Assembly: GCF_039710355.1 (NCBI RefSeq) | Contig: NZ_JBDKWZ010000004.1 | Coordinates: 372,001 to 436,000, forward strand | Direction of reading: 5' to 3' | Source of the DNA: Rapidithrix thailandica | GTDB taxonomy: Bacteria; Bacteroidota; Bacteroidia; Cytophagales; Flammeovirgaceae | DNA: 64,000 nucleotides | In this document: positions 18,107 to 27,637 of the stretch, piece by piece | How positions within the stretch are numbered: the stretch's first letter is position 1 | Layout of the letters: each line of letters starts with the position of its first letter | The notes under the pieces: model-generated | The model's database searches: none | The model's input: only the letters and a program-made list of their open reading frames with translations | What the model was told of the DNA's origin: nothing | Made by a program: the position numbers and the translations under genes

Positions 18107-18661
18107 TTGAAACCTAGAATTATCCGAGGCACCTCCTTTTTGGTGATTGTTATACTCCATATGGTGTTTATTGCCTCTATTTTATTCGAAAAGATAAATA
18201 CTACGCCCATATTGGTCATCATGTGTATGATATCCGTATTTGTGACGCTGGCATATGTAAAAGTCCCCTTACGGCATGATACCCATTTTATGGACGATTT
18301 TTCCGTAGTGCTTTTGGTTGCTTTGGGAGCCGCCATTTCCTATTATTTCAATATTCAATTGGGGCTTGGCCCTGTCCTTTCGGTAGGACTGATAGGAACC
18401 GTTGCTTCTTTTGTTCCCAAGATCAATAAGAAGTCGGAGCGGTTGCAATTGGTCCCCGGCTCTATTTATTGCGGTTCGTTTATCGGCATGACCAAACCCT
18501 CCATCGCTACGGATTGGCACTTTGTATTGTTGGCGGGGACGCTGGCAGGAATCTTACTTGTCTTCTCAAAAGGTGTTTTTCATGGAATGGGCGGGAAGTT
18601 GGGCACCATTGCGTTTGGAGGGGTTGCCCTGGCATCTTTATTTCTCTTTTTGTTTTTTTAG
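18107..18661 (+). CDS. integral membrane protein A of a paralogous pair
   Basis: A 184-residue multi-pass membrane protein with about six hydrophobic segments. The start used here is TTG at 18107, which keeps the first helix; the first in-frame ATG (about 18160) would cut into it. From residue about 66 on it aligns with the next gene's product. Shared landmarks are LGLGPV versus LNQGPV, YCGSFIGM versus GGSFIGM, and GMGGKLGTIAFGG versus GYGGTLGTAACIS. Protein A has an extra N-terminal pair of helices. The family is not known to me. Paired small membrane proteins often form heterodimeric transporters or channels, which is inference here. Confidence 0.75.
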   Translation: MKPRIIRGTSFLVIVILHMVFIASILFEKINTTPILVIMCMISVFVTLAYVKVPLRHDTHFMDDFSVVLLVALGAAISYYFNIQLGLGPVLSVGLIGTVASFVPKINKKSERLQLVPGSIYCGSFIGMTKPSIATDWHFVLLAGTLAGILLVFSKGVFHGMGGKLGTIAFGGVALASLFLFLFF

Positions 18662-18668
18662 GAGGGTT

Positions 18669-19109
18669 ATGGAAAATTTGATATTGGTAACTACCGGCAT
18701 CGTGGCGGCTTTGGTCACTTTTATAGTAAATGAAAAATTAAACCAAGGGCCGGTGCGTGCATCCGCCATCGTATCTCTTGTAGTAGGAAGTTTTTTTTAC
18801 TGGTTTCCCGAAGAACTTTCAAACGAACTTACGCAAAATATCCCCATCGTTTTTATTGGGGGGTCTTTCATCGGAATGGTTTCTTCCAACATCATTTCCA
18901 ACTATTGGATGATAGGAATTTCGGGGGCAATCTTTTCCTTTTTTTATCTGAATGCCAGTAACTTTTTCAATGGGTACGGGGGGACTTTAGGGACTGCCGC
19001 CTGTATTTCGTTACTGGTTACACTCTCTTTACCGGTAATTACCAAAAAGCACCGTATAGTCAACGGGTTTTTAATCTTAAGAGGTTTGATTTTAAAACGG
19101 AAGAAATAA
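18669..19109 (+). CDS. integral membrane protein B of a paralogous pair
   Basis: A 146-residue protein starting at ATG 18669, seven bases after the stop of protein A, with the ribosome site AGGAGGG just before it. A longer open frame reaches back into gene A but has no support. About five membrane segments are seen, with the same GPV, GGSFIGM and G-GG-LGT landmarks as protein A. The C-terminus is basic (KKHRIV...LKRKK), suggesting a cytoplasmic tail. The gene pair is clearly one operon. Function is unknown. Confidence 0.8.
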   Translation: MENLILVTTGIVAALVTFIVNEKLNQGPVRASAIVSLVVGSFFYWFPEELSNELTQNIPIVFIGGSFIGMVSSNIISNYWMIGISGAIFSFFYLNASNFFNGYGGTLGTAACISLLVTLSLPVITKKHRIVNGFLILRGLILKRKK

Positions 19110-19306
19110 GGTACGTTTTGCGTATGGAAAATTTGCAGTTCGTAGAAGGCTGATTGAATTTTTTGGAGTTGAAAATGCCTGGTCTTCAGGTTTTGTGAGA
19201 TTACTTGTATCACCCCAAAAAGATAATATTATTTTTACTCTTCTTTGGTAACGAAGAAGTTTTATAGATTAATTTTGGTTGTTTTTCCTTCATAAGCCAA
19301 AATGCC

Positions 19307-20140
19307 ATGTCTTTTAAACAAAAATTATTTGAGGTCATTCAACCTGGTAGAGAAGACCAAACTCTTAGCCGGAGGTTTGACTATTTCATTTATGGCCTGA
19401 TTGTACTCAATGTGCTGGCAGTGGTAATTGAGTCTTATAGTTGGCCGGAAGAGTGGTTTCGACAATTTTTGCGTGGATTTGAATTTTTTTCAGTGCTCGT
19501 ATTTTCCTTGGAGTATGGGATGCGACTCTGGACCAGTGATTTGCTTTTTCCTAAGAAATCAAGAACGCTGGCATTGTTTAGCTTTGTCTTTTCCGCGTAC
19601 GGCCTGATCGATCTCTTGGCCATTTTGCCATTTTACCTTCCTTTTTTTATTCAAATAGACTTGCGTTTTGTCCGGATGCTTCGTTTGTTGCGTTTGTTGA
19701 GAATTTTAAAACTCAAGCGGTATTCCCGTTCACTAAAGCTGGTAAGCGAGGTGTTTTCGGAAGTCAAAGCTGATTTGGCTGTTACGGTTTTTATCACTTT
19801 TTTGCTGTTGATCTTTGCCGCTTCCATCATGTACAATGTGGAAGGAGATGCACAGCCTGAAAATTTTTCGAACATAGGGCAGGCTTTCTGGTGGGCAGTG
19901 GCTACCTTAACTACAGTGGGCTATGGTGATATCTACCCGATCACCCCCTTGGGCAAATTGCTCAGTGGTTTAATTGCATTGTTGGGGATTGGTGTAGTGG
20001 CTCTGCCTACGGGAATTATCAGTTCCCGTTTTATCGAAAAAATTCAAACGAGGGACCAACACAAAAATACCCGCAAGACAGAGGATGAAATCTGTTTTTG
20101 TCCGCATTGTGGAAAGAAATTAAAAGAGTCTCAGAAATAA
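19307..20140 (+). CDS. voltage-gated potassium channel, Kv-type
   Basis: A 277-residue six-helix ion channel. S1 to S4 occupy about 25-140, and S4 carries regularly spaced arginines (RFVRMLRLLRLLRILKLKR, 120-138), the voltage sensor. The pore has the canonical K+ selectivity filter TVGYGD at 203-208, preceded by FWWAVATLT. The last S6 helix ends near residue 240. The C-terminal tail holds CFCPHCGKKLK, a C-x2-C half of a zinc ribbon, which is unusual for a Kv channel and might join with neighbours in the tetramer. It acts in the inner membrane in K+ flux. Single-gene unit; a MITE copy follows seven bases after the stop. Confidence 0.95.
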   Translation: MSFKQKLFEVIQPGREDQTLSRRFDYFIYGLIVLNVLAVVIESYSWPEEWFRQFLRGFEFFSVLVFSLEYGMRLWTSDLLFPKKSRTLALFSFVFSAYGLIDLLAILPFYLPFFIQIDLRFVRMLRLLRLLRILKLKRYSRSLKLVSEVFSEVKADLAVTVFITFLLLIFAASIMYNVEGDAQPENFSNIGQAFWWAVATLTTVGYGDIYPITPLGKLLSGLIALLGIGVVALPTGIISSRFIEKIQTRDQHKNTRKTEDEICFCPHCGKKLKESQK

Positions 20141-20146
20141 GATATC

Positions 20147-20308
20147 GAAGTGAATTAATCTTTTCCTTTTTGCTAAAAAATGTTTCAAAAAGGCCTCCTC
20201 TGTGTTACTTTTTTCAACAATAGCTTTGGCTATTCTCTTCAAAAAGTGCCTTGATGAGCCGATTTTGATTCCATGTTCGGTCAAAAACTATACGTTTAAT
20301 TCTACTTC
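20147..20308 (-). repeat. MITE-like repeat, family 1, copy A (162 bp)
   Basis: It matches the reverse complement of copy B (30191-30350) along its full length. Landmarks are TTTTTCAACAATAGCTTTG, GATTTTGATTCCATGTTCGG and CAAAAACTATACGTTTAA. The ends AAGTGAATTAA and the inverted TTAATTCTACTTC form imperfect terminal inverted repeats. It has no coding capacity and lies between the K+ channel and HAD genes. Confidence 0.85.
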
Positions 20309-20329
20309 ATCATTAAATCTACTATACTC

Positions 20330-20989
20330 ATGAAACACACAGTGATTTTTGATATGGATGGAGTAATCATTGACTCTGAACCCATTCATATGGAGATTGA
20401 ACAAGCAATGTTTGATGCATACAATATCCGTTTGACGGAAGCGGAACATACCGGTTTTGTTGGGACTTCCACCAAAAATATGTGGCAGACCTTGAAAGAA
20501 AAATTTGCATTGGCTCCTACCGTGGAGGAGCTGGTATATCAGAACCGGAAGTATTTTTTAGATTATTTGAAAAGCCATCCAGCTATTCAGCCTATCGAGG
20601 GAGTTAGACCCTTGGTAGAAGCGCTGAGTACCATGGGGCATACCTTGGTATTGGCGTCTTCGGCCGGAAGAGAAAATATCGAAACCGTTTTAGAGCGACT
20701 TGAATTGACCGGACATTTTCCGGTACAAGTAAGTGGAGACGAACTTCCCCACTCCAAACCCCATCCGGAAATATTTTTAAAAGCGGCCGGTTTAGTGAAG
20801 GTGCTCCCGGAGCATTGCCTGGTGATTGAAGATTCGGCCAATGGAGTGAAAGCGGCCAAAGCGGCCGGAATGAAATGCATCGGCTTTCAAAATCCCAATT
20901 CAGGAAACCAAGATCTTCGTAAGGCCGACTTGATCGTAAAGAAAATGACCGAAGTGACTTTGGATGTGGTACGGCAACTGCTACGGTAG
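20330..20989 (+). CDS. HAD superfamily phosphatase/phosphomutase, beta-phosphoglucomutase-like
   Basis: A 219-residue HAD subfamily IA protein. Motif I is FDMDGVIIDSEP (nucleophile Asp8, acid/base Asp10), followed by a helical cap domain (about 18-85). Motif II is LASSAGRE, motif III the Lys in SKPHPEIF, and motif IV VIEDSANGVKAAKAAGM. The DMDGVIIDSEP motif is typical of beta-phosphoglucomutase and of 2-deoxyglucose-6-phosphate or sugar-phosphate phosphatases. Exact substrate not assignable. Cytoplasmic. Preceded by MITE copy A, 21 bases before the start. Confidence 0.92.
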   Translation: MKHTVIFDMDGVIIDSEPIHMEIEQAMFDAYNIRLTEAEHTGFVGTSTKNMWQTLKEKFALAPTVEELVYQNRKYFLDYLKSHPAIQPIEGVRPLVEALSTMGHTLVLASSAGRENIETVLERLELTGHFPVQVSGDELPHSKPHPEIFLKAAGLVKVLPEHCLVIEDSANGVKAAKAAGMKCIGFQNPNSGNQDLRKADLIVKKMTEVTLDVVRQLLR

Positions 20990-21160
20990 AAGATACTGTT
21001 TTGGCAATATAGTTACTATCTCTGTATACAATTGACCCAAAAGTAAGTGATGTGTTTTCTCTGAAAAATTTCCTTCTTCAAGGTTGAGGTTCTCTATTTC
21101 TTTTTTTCCTTTTAAAAATCTTACTTCAACCACGGGAATCCGTTTTTTTTACATAAAATT

Positions 21161-21189
21161 ACAAGACCGTAAATAGCTTACGGTCTTGT
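21161..21189. promoter_or_regulatory. 12-bp inverted repeat upstream of the SWIM gene
   Basis: ACAAGACCGTAA, a five-base spacer, then TTACGGTCTTGT: a perfect dyad 57 bases before the SWIM start, directly followed by TATTCTTG, one mismatch from the TAnnTTTG -7 box. It could be an operator next to the promoter or a leader hairpin. No T-run follows, so a terminator is unlikely. Confidence 0.55.
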
Positions 21190-21245
21190 GCTATATTCTT
21201 GCACACATCAATCTTCTAAATCAGACTAAACCTATACCTTTTAAT

Positions 21246-22553
21246 ATGTTGCTAAGTGAAGAGCAAGTTACAGCACTTGCACCGGATACCAGCTCTGTTA
21301 AAGCCGGAAAAGGGTTGGCTTCTGCTGCTAAGTGGCCTTTGTTGGGAGTGAACGAGAAAGCTTTGTGGGGGCATTGCAAAGGAAGCGGCAAACGCCCGTA
21401 CCAAACACAGGTTGACCTGCAGAACATTGCTTTTAAATGCTCATGCCCCAGCCGGAAGTTTCCTTGTAAACATGGTCTCGGTTTATTGTATTTGTATGCC
21501 CGTGATACTGCTGCTTTTGCTCAGGCTGAGACGCCGGACTGGGTGAGCGAATGGTTGGACAAACGCAATGACAGGGCTGAGAAAAAAGCAGAGAAAAAGG
21601 CCAAGCCCGTAGATGAAAAAGCCCAGGCCAAACGAACGGAAGCCCGGATGAAAAAAGTCCATGATGGGGTGGAGGAATTACAAATATGGATGAAGGACCT
21701 CATCCGTAACGGCTTGTTGAATATTCCCAACCGAGCCTATGAATATTGGCAAGCGCCTGCCAAACGCATGATTGATGCCCAGGCACCGGGCTTGGCCGGC
21801 AGACTAAAGGCTTTGGGCAATATCAATTATTTTGACGACCAATGGACGGAAGAACTACTCCAGCATTTAGGCCAACTCTATCTGTTGACGGAGAGTTTTA
21901 AAAATTTGGAAGCGCTACCCGAAGATTTTCAGGAAGAAGTAAAAAGCCTGATCGGCTTTAACCAAAATAAAGAGGAGCTTCTCCAACAGGAAGGGGTACA
22001 AGACCAGTGGCTGGTGCTTTCCCGGACTTTGGAAGAGGAAGAACAACTAAAAGTTGAGCGTAATTGGCTGTATGGTCAAAAGTCGAAACGCTTTGCGTTG
22101 GTGCTTCAATTTTTTGTGCGGACACAAGTCTCGGAGTTGAAATTAATGCCAGGTACTTCTTTTCAAGGAGAGTTGGTGTTTTATCCGGGAGTTCATCCTT
22201 ACCGGGCTTTACTCAAACAGCAGGAGCCTGTAAAGGTCGCATCCGAACCTGTATTTGAAGAAGAATTGAGTAAGGCCATGCTTAGCTTTGCAGATGCTGT
22301 GATCCGTAACCCCTTTCATGAAAAAATTCCTTTATTGTTGGGGAATATGCATTTTGTCCATCGGCAAGAGGCAAGTTTCTTCATGGACCAAAAGGGCAAA
22401 GCGGTATATGTACAAGCCGATGAACGGATGAAAATGCAATTGTTGGCCATTACGGGAGGGTATCCATGTCAGGTATTTGTATTGGCTGATGATAAGGAAG
22501 TACAGCCCAAAGCAGTATGGGTGGGAGAACAGTTTTATCCTTTGACTTTTTAG
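21246..22553 (+). CDS. SWIM zinc-finger protein
   Basis: A 435-residue protein from the ATG at 21246. The SWIM zinc-finger pattern C-x-C-x6-C-x-H is formed by Cys65, Cys67, Cys74 and His76 in FKCSCPSRKFPCKHGLGLLYLYA. The rest is alpha-rich, with a very charged linker at about 105-150 and no enzymatic motif. SWIM fingers bind nucleic acid or protein. This protein is the usual first gene in bacterial clusters with DUF5691, MoxR, DUF5682 and VWA proteins, and the same order follows here. Its role is likely as adaptor or substrate-recognition factor of the AAA+ system, which is inference. Confidence 0.88.
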   Translation: MLLSEEQVTALAPDTSSVKAGKGLASAAKWPLLGVNEKALWGHCKGSGKRPYQTQVDLQNIAFKCSCPSRKFPCKHGLGLLYLYARDTAAFAQAETPDWVSEWLDKRNDRAEKKAEKKAKPVDEKAQAKRTEARMKKVHDGVEELQIWMKDLIRNGLLNIPNRAYEYWQAPAKRMIDAQAPGLAGRLKALGNINYFDDQWTEELLQHLGQLYLLTESFKNLEALPEDFQEEVKSLIGFNQNKEELLQQEGVQDQWLVLSRTLEEEEQLKVERNWLYGQKSKRFALVLQFFVRTQVSELKLMPGTSFQGELVFYPGVHPYRALLKQQEPVKVASEPVFEEELSKAMLSFADAVIRNPFHEKIPLLLGNMHFVHRQEASFFMDQKGKAVYVQADERMKMQLLAITGGYPCQVFVLADDKEVQPKAVWVGEQFYPLTF

Positions 22554-22692
22554 AAACTATAAAACAGGGAGCCAGGCTGAAGAAACCAAGGAAACATGGG
22601 TTCTGGTGCTTCGCTTAAAGTATGATAAACGCAGCGCATTATTGCATGCTTGTGGGTAGTAAATAATGCCTTGCCAAAATAAACCGGAACGT

Positions 22693-24180
22693 ATGCAGTT
22701 CAAAACCAATTTAATCAATAATGCTTTGTTGGGCACCGGGAAAAAGCCTTTGAACGTAAAGGAATTTCCGGCTGAATTACAAGAAAGCCTTCACAAAGTA
22801 AATCAAAAAGAAGGGGACGATGAAGACCGTTTTTTAAATGCAGCGGCTCTTACATTCAATTATATCCGTGCAGGTGTGCAGGTCGCAGAGGCCTCTCTAC
22901 CCATTGATCCGGTAGAAGACGAAACACGTCCTTATTGTTCGGGTAAAGCCGTTCAGATTTTTCGTGATCTTCTTCAAAATAATTATCCTAACCTGATATG
23001 GTTTTGGTGCAAATTGTGTGATCAACAAAATCAAATTGTACAGCCTCAGGTTTTACCGGAATTCTTTGATTGGGCGGCTTCAGGTAGGGCGGCCGGTAAG
23101 AAGAAATATCTCGACCTGTTCAAATCGGTCATTGGAAAAAGAGGTGAATGGCTTTCCAATTATAACGAAGACTGGAAGTTTGTACAAAAAGGAGGATTGT
23201 TGGATGATTGGGAAACCGGTACGTTGCACCAACGCATTACTTATTTGAAAGCATTGCGGGAAAGCGATCCGGAGGCAGCACTCGAAAAGATCCAATCCAT
23301 TTGGAAAGAAGAAAATGCCGCAGGCCGTTTAGAACTGATGGTTCCTCTGAGAGTCAATCTATCCGAAACAGACCTTGATTTTTTGACCCTTTTGTTGAAA
23401 GACCGGAGTGCCAAAGTCCGGGAGGAAGCCATTGAGTTATTGAGGCGGATTCCCGGTTCGGAAATCCATCAAATGTATCAAGAGGTTCTGTCACTTTCCA
23501 TCCGGTTGGAGCAAAGTATAGGGGGAAAGAGTACCGTGAAAATAAAGCTGAGCATTCCTGATGAAAAGGCTCTTTTTAAGACGGGCATTGAGGACCTCAG
23601 TGGCAAGAAGTCCCTGAATGATGAGGACCATATCCTGGCACAATTGATTGCCGAAGTGCATCCTTCTTTTTGGGAAAATCATTTCCAGCTAAGCAAGGAA
23701 GAAATTGTAAAACAATTTGCTTCGAAAGGAGAGTTAAGGACATTTCAAGCGGCTTTGGGAATGGCCGTGAGCAAGTATGAGGAGAAAGAATGGGCTTTGA
23801 AAATCCTGGAGCAATTCCCTCATCCCAATATAAGTTTGCTTTCCCTTGTGGAGGAAGAACACCGTAGAAAGTTTGCACCTAAAATGATCAATTCCAACTT
23901 TATGGATGAACTGATCAGTGCTTTGGCTACCGACAGTCTGCAAGAATGGGATCTTCGTTTATGCCGGAAGATGATGTCTCAGTTCGTACAAAGACTCTAT
24001 CATTTTAATAAAGCTTTTTTTGAAAGTATTTGTATGTATTTACCGGAAGCGATCATTCGGGAATTGGAGCAATTTACTCCGACAAAAGAATGGGAAAAGA
24101 ATCATTGGGGAAAATTGTCTTCAGAGCTACAAAATTTAATTACAATAAAAGAACAAATAAAACAAGCATTCAAAATATGA
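22693..24180 (+). CDS. DUF5691 family protein
   Basis: A 495-residue alpha-helical cytoplasmic protein. I use the ATG at 22693 (MQFKTNLINNALLGTGKK). The N-terminal NALLGTGKKPL and the mid-protein HEAT-like segment (LLKDRSAKVREEAIELLRRIPGSE) fit the DUF5691 proteins found between SWIM and MoxR genes. HEAT repeats suggest a scaffold. It overlaps the MoxR gene by four bases (ATGA), so the two are translationally coupled and the products probably interact. Confidence 0.82.
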   Translation: MQFKTNLINNALLGTGKKPLNVKEFPAELQESLHKVNQKEGDDEDRFLNAAALTFNYIRAGVQVAEASLPIDPVEDETRPYCSGKAVQIFRDLLQNNYPNLIWFWCKLCDQQNQIVQPQVLPEFFDWAASGRAAGKKKYLDLFKSVIGKRGEWLSNYNEDWKFVQKGGLLDDWETGTLHQRITYLKALRESDPEAALEKIQSIWKEENAAGRLELMVPLRVNLSETDLDFLTLLLKDRSAKVREEAIELLRRIPGSEIHQMYQEVLSLSIRLEQSIGGKSTVKIKLSIPDEKALFKTGIEDLSGKKSLNDEDHILAQLIAEVHPSFWENHFQLSKEEIVKQFASKGELRTFQAALGMAVSKYEEKEWALKILEQFPHPNISLLSLVEEEHRRKFAPKMINSNFMDELISALATDSLQEWDLRLCRKMMSQFVQRLYHFNKAFFESICMYLPEAIIRELEQFTPTKEWEKNHWGKLSSELQNLITIKEQIKQAFKI

Positions 24181-25256
24181 GTACGATACTTCGCCAACAT
24201 GCCGAACAACAGTTTCAGGAAGAACTGGAAGAACTGAAAAAAAACGAAAGCGGAAATGTACCTGCCAACTGGCAACTTTCTCCTCAGTCAGTAGTCACAT
24301 ACCTTTTGGGGGGAAAGCTGAAAAACGGCTTTGAGGTTTCCCCTAAATATATAGGAAATCAGCGCTTGATAGAGATTGCCGTAGCCACCCTTACTACCGA
24401 CCGGGCCTTGTTATTGTACGGTTTGCCGGGTACGGCCAAGTCCTGGGTGTCCGAGCATTTGGCTGCCGCCATCTCCGGAGACTCCACCATGATCGTGCAA
24501 GGAACCGCCGGTACGGGAGAGGAAGCTATCCGTTATGGTTGGAATTATGCCAAACTCCTGGCGGAAGGCCCTTCGGAAGGGGCACTGGTGCGCACGCCGG
24601 TGATGCGGGCCATGGTAGAAGGAAAAGTAGCCCGTATCGAAGAACTTACCCGGGTAGCTTCGGATGTACAGGATACCTTGATCACCATCCTTTCGGAAAA
24701 AACGATGCCGGTGCCCGAACTGAACACCGAAGTACAAGCAGTACGGGGGTTCAATGTCATTGCTACGGCCAACAACCGGGACAAAGGGGTGAACGAATTG
24801 TCCAGTGCCTTGAAACGAAGGTTTAACACCGTGATCTTACCATTGCCAAATTCTGTGGAAGAGGAAATTGACATTGTAAAACGCAGAGTGGAAAGCTTTG
24901 AAAAAGTAATGGAGCTACCTGCTGAAAAACCGGCATTGGAAGAAATCAGAAGAGTGGTGACCATCTTCCGGGAGCTGCGCAACGGGATCACCGATGATGG
25001 CAAAACCAAGCTGAAATCTCCTTCGGGCACCTTGAGTACTGCCGAAGCCATTTCAGTGATGAACAACGGCTTGGCCATGGCCGGTTACTTTGGCGATGGC
25101 GTCATCAAAGCGGCTGATTTGGCCGCAGGAGTGATCGGTGCAGTGGTAAAAGACCCGGTACAAGATAAAATCGTATGGCAGGAATATTTGGAAACGGTGG
25201 TCAAACATCGCGACAACTGGAAAGATATTTACCGTAGTTGCCGGGAGTTAATTTAA
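24177..25256 (+). CDS. moxR: MoxR-type AAA+ ATPase
   Basis: A 359-residue AAA+ ATPase whose start overlaps the DUF5691 stop. Walker A is GLPGTAKS (82-89). The Walker B region appears as KVARIEELTRV, Glu-Glu in place of the more usual Asp-Glu. Sensor 1 is in FNVIATANNRD, followed by the arginine-finger region SSALKRRF. The C-terminal lid has SPSGTLSTAEAISVM. MoxR ATPases work with VWA-domain partners as chaperone-like remodellers, and a VWA protein is encoded 2.5 kb downstream. Cytoplasmic. Confidence 0.93.
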   Translation: MSTILRQHAEQQFQEELEELKKNESGNVPANWQLSPQSVVTYLLGGKLKNGFEVSPKYIGNQRLIEIAVATLTTDRALLLYGLPGTAKSWVSEHLAAAISGDSTMIVQGTAGTGEEAIRYGWNYAKLLAEGPSEGALVRTPVMRAMVEGKVARIEELTRVASDVQDTLITILSEKTMPVPELNTEVQAVRGFNVIATANNRDKGVNELSSALKRRFNTVILPLPNSVEEEIDIVKRRVESFEKVMELPAEKPALEEIRRVVTIFRELRNGITDDGKTKLKSPSGTLSTAEAISVMNNGLAMAGYFGDGVIKAADLAAGVIGAVVKDPVQDKIVWQEYLETVVKHRDNWKDIYRSCRELI

Positions 25257-25372
25257 ATCCCCACAAACGTTTAAAGTACAGAAAATAGAAGAAGGATTGG
25301 AGGAAAGAGGGAAGGAATGGGCGAATACCCACTGACCTACCCTCTGAACCCTAAAAATCAACTTACACCAAT

Positions 25373-27637
25373 ATGGCAGTTCATTTATTAGGCATAAGAC
25401 ACCATGGCCCTGGCTCGGCCCGTAACGTGGCCGCTTATTTGGAGGAGCTACAGCCGGATATCATTCTGGTGGAAGGTCCTCCGGAAGCGGAAAGTTTACT
25501 GGAATGGGTGGCTCATGAAGAGATGAAACCTCCGGTGGCATTGCTTGCCTATTTGCCTGATACTCCCCAACAAGCCGTTTTTTATCCTTTTGCCGAATTC
25601 TCCCCGGAATGGCAAGCGATCCAATATGGGCTTCGGAAGGAAGTACCTGTAAAATTCTGTGACTTGCCCCTGGCAAATAGTTTTGCTTTACAAAAAGAGC
25701 CGCCGGCAGACGAGGCAACTTCTACGGAAGATAATACCGAGGGACAGAAAGAAGAAGCCTCTGTAGCGGAAGGTACATTTCCTGAAGTAGCTCGTGACCC
25801 TTTTAGTTATCTGGCAGAAGCCGCAGGACATAGTGATGGAGAAAAATGGTGGGAGAGGAACTTTGAAAGCCGGAAAGACAATAGCGAAATCTTTGAAGCT
25901 GTGCAGGAGGCCGTAACGGCTTTGCGCGAAGCTTTTCCCAATAAGGACAACCAACGGGAGCAGTTACGGGAGGCATGGATGCGAAAAGTGATCCGGACCG
26001 CCCAGCGGGAAAAATACGAAAATATTGTGGTCATTTGTGGGGCCTGGCATGTGCCTGCTTTGGCCGATATGCCCAAACAAAAGGAAGACAATGCGCTATT
26101 GAAAGGCCTGACAAAAGAAAAGGTCCAAACCACCTGGATCCCTTGGACCTACGATCGCTTGGCATATCAAAGTGGTTACGGAGCAGGGGTTTTATCTCCC
26201 GGATGGTATGAGCATTTGTGGAAACACCCCCACGATGACGGTACCTTATGGATGAGTAAGATCGCTCAGTTGTTGCGGTCAAAAGATATGGATACCTCTG
26301 TGGCGCATATTATTGAAACCGTACGCCTGGCCAACTCCCTGGCCGCTTTGCGGAATCAAAGCCAGGCAAGTTTGGAGGAATTCAACGAAGCCGTCACTAC
26401 CGTGATTGGTTTTGGGGATGATGTTTTATTACAATTGATCCGCGAGGAGTTGATTGTCAGCAATCGGTTGGGAGAAGTGCCTTCGGAAGTTCCCAAAGTT
26501 CCTTTGTTGATCGATGTGGAGCGGATGCAGAAATCCTATCGCTTAAAGCCCACTACCGGGATAAAGCAACTAAAACTGGATTTGCGAAAAGAAAATGATC
26601 TGGCGAAAAGTATCTTTTTGCACCGGCTGAACCTCCTGGGTATCCCCTATGGACTGATCAGCCGGAACAGCGGTAAAGGGACCTTTAAAGAAGAGTGGAA
26701 CCTGCTATGGGAGCCGGAGTTTGTCGTGCAACTCATTGAAAAAGGCATTTGGGGAAATACATTGTTGGAAGCTACTACTAAGTACTTGTCTCACAAAGCT
26801 TCTGAGGTGCAAAGTGCATCGGAGTTGATTTCCTTACTTGAACAGTCCATCCCATCCGACTTGCCGGATTCCGTGGGAAGTATGGTGCGTAAGCTCGATT
26901 CCCTGGCTGCGACTACTACGGACATTACCGAATTGATGAAGTCGATTCCCGGTTTAGCAAATGTATTGCGCTATGGCAGTGTCCGGAATACGGATTTCAC
27001 TGCCCTGAAAACCATGTTCGATTCCATTGTCACCAGGGTTTGTATAGGGGTTCCCATGGCTTGTGTGAATATTGATCACGATGCTGCCGGAAAGCTATTG
27101 GAATTCTTGGAAGAGATTGATCATGCACTTTCCCTGGTACAGGAAGAGGAATTGGATGAAAGATGGCAAAGTGCCTTATTGAAAATCCAAGGTTCACATC
27201 AGTCCAATGCTCTGGTCGCCGGGTACGCAACCCGTTTGCTAATGGATAAAACGGTGATGGAATATCCGGAAGTAGAAAAGCAATTAAGTTATTATTTGTC
27301 AGTGACCAACGCTCCGATTGAAGCGGCTTATTGGTTTGAGGGTTTTTTGAGATCTTCGGGAACCATCTTATTGTTGGATGACAAGCTTTGGGAGCTAATG
27401 CACAATTGGGTGGCTTCTATTCCGGAGGATAGTTTTATTGAGTTATTGCCCGTATTACGAAGAACATTTGCTGAGTTTACTCCGGCCGAACGCACAAAAA
27501 TCGGTGCTAAGGCCAAAGGAACCGGTACCCGGACCAACATGCCTGTCGCAGCTACCCGGGACGAAGATTTGAACTCCGGACAAGCCCGGAAAATTCTCCC
27601 GGTCATCGAAAAGTTATTGGGAGTATCGGCTGAATAA
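25373..27637 (+). CDS. DUF5682 family protein
   Basis: A 754-residue cytoplasmic protein. It starts MAVHLLGIRHHGPGSARNVAAYLEE, the hallmark of DUF5682; this region and the later VICGAWHVPAL segment look like the paired His motifs of TraB/ChaN/EreA-like folds, so a hydrolytic role is possible. An acidic low-complexity insert lies at about 108-130. The C-terminal two thirds are alpha-helical. Gene order SWIM-DUF5691-MoxR-DUF5682-VWA is a known conserved set whose substrate is unknown. The 116-bp gap before it has a purine-rich stretch but no terminator. Confidence 0.85.
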   Translation: MAVHLLGIRHHGPGSARNVAAYLEELQPDIILVEGPPEAESLLEWVAHEEMKPPVALLAYLPDTPQQAVFYPFAEFSPEWQAIQYGLRKEVPVKFCDLPLANSFALQKEPPADEATSTEDNTEGQKEEASVAEGTFPEVARDPFSYLAEAAGHSDGEKWWERNFESRKDNSEIFEAVQEAVTALREAFPNKDNQREQLREAWMRKVIRTAQREKYENIVVICGAWHVPALADMPKQKEDNALLKGLTKEKVQTTWIPWTYDRLAYQSGYGAGVLSPGWYEHLWKHPHDDGTLWMSKIAQLLRSKDMDTSVAHIIETVRLANSLAALRNQSQASLEEFNEAVTTVIGFGDDVLLQLIREELIVSNRLGEVPSEVPKVPLLIDVERMQKSYRLKPTTGIKQLKLDLRKENDLAKSIFLHRLNLLGIPYGLISRNSGKGTFKEEWNLLWEPEFVVQLIEKGIWGNTLLEATTKYLSHKASEVQSASELISLLEQSIPSDLPDSVGSMVRKLDSLAATTTDITELMKSIPGLANVLRYGSVRNTDFTALKTMFDSIVTRVCIGVPMACVNIDHDAAGKLLEFLEEIDHALSLVQEEELDERWQSALLKIQGSHQSNALVAGYATRLLMDKTVMEYPEVEKQLSYYLSVTNAPIEAAYWFEGFLRSSGTILLLDDKLWELMHNWVASIPEDSFIELLPVLRRTFAEFTPAERTKIGAKAKGTGTRTNMPVAATRDEDLNSGQARKILPVIEKLLGVSAE

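Noticed and set aside
18522..18668. Longer start of membrane protein B inside gene A
   Set aside because: A good AGGAGGG site and ATG at 18669 give a protein that aligns with A; the extension has unrelated sequence.
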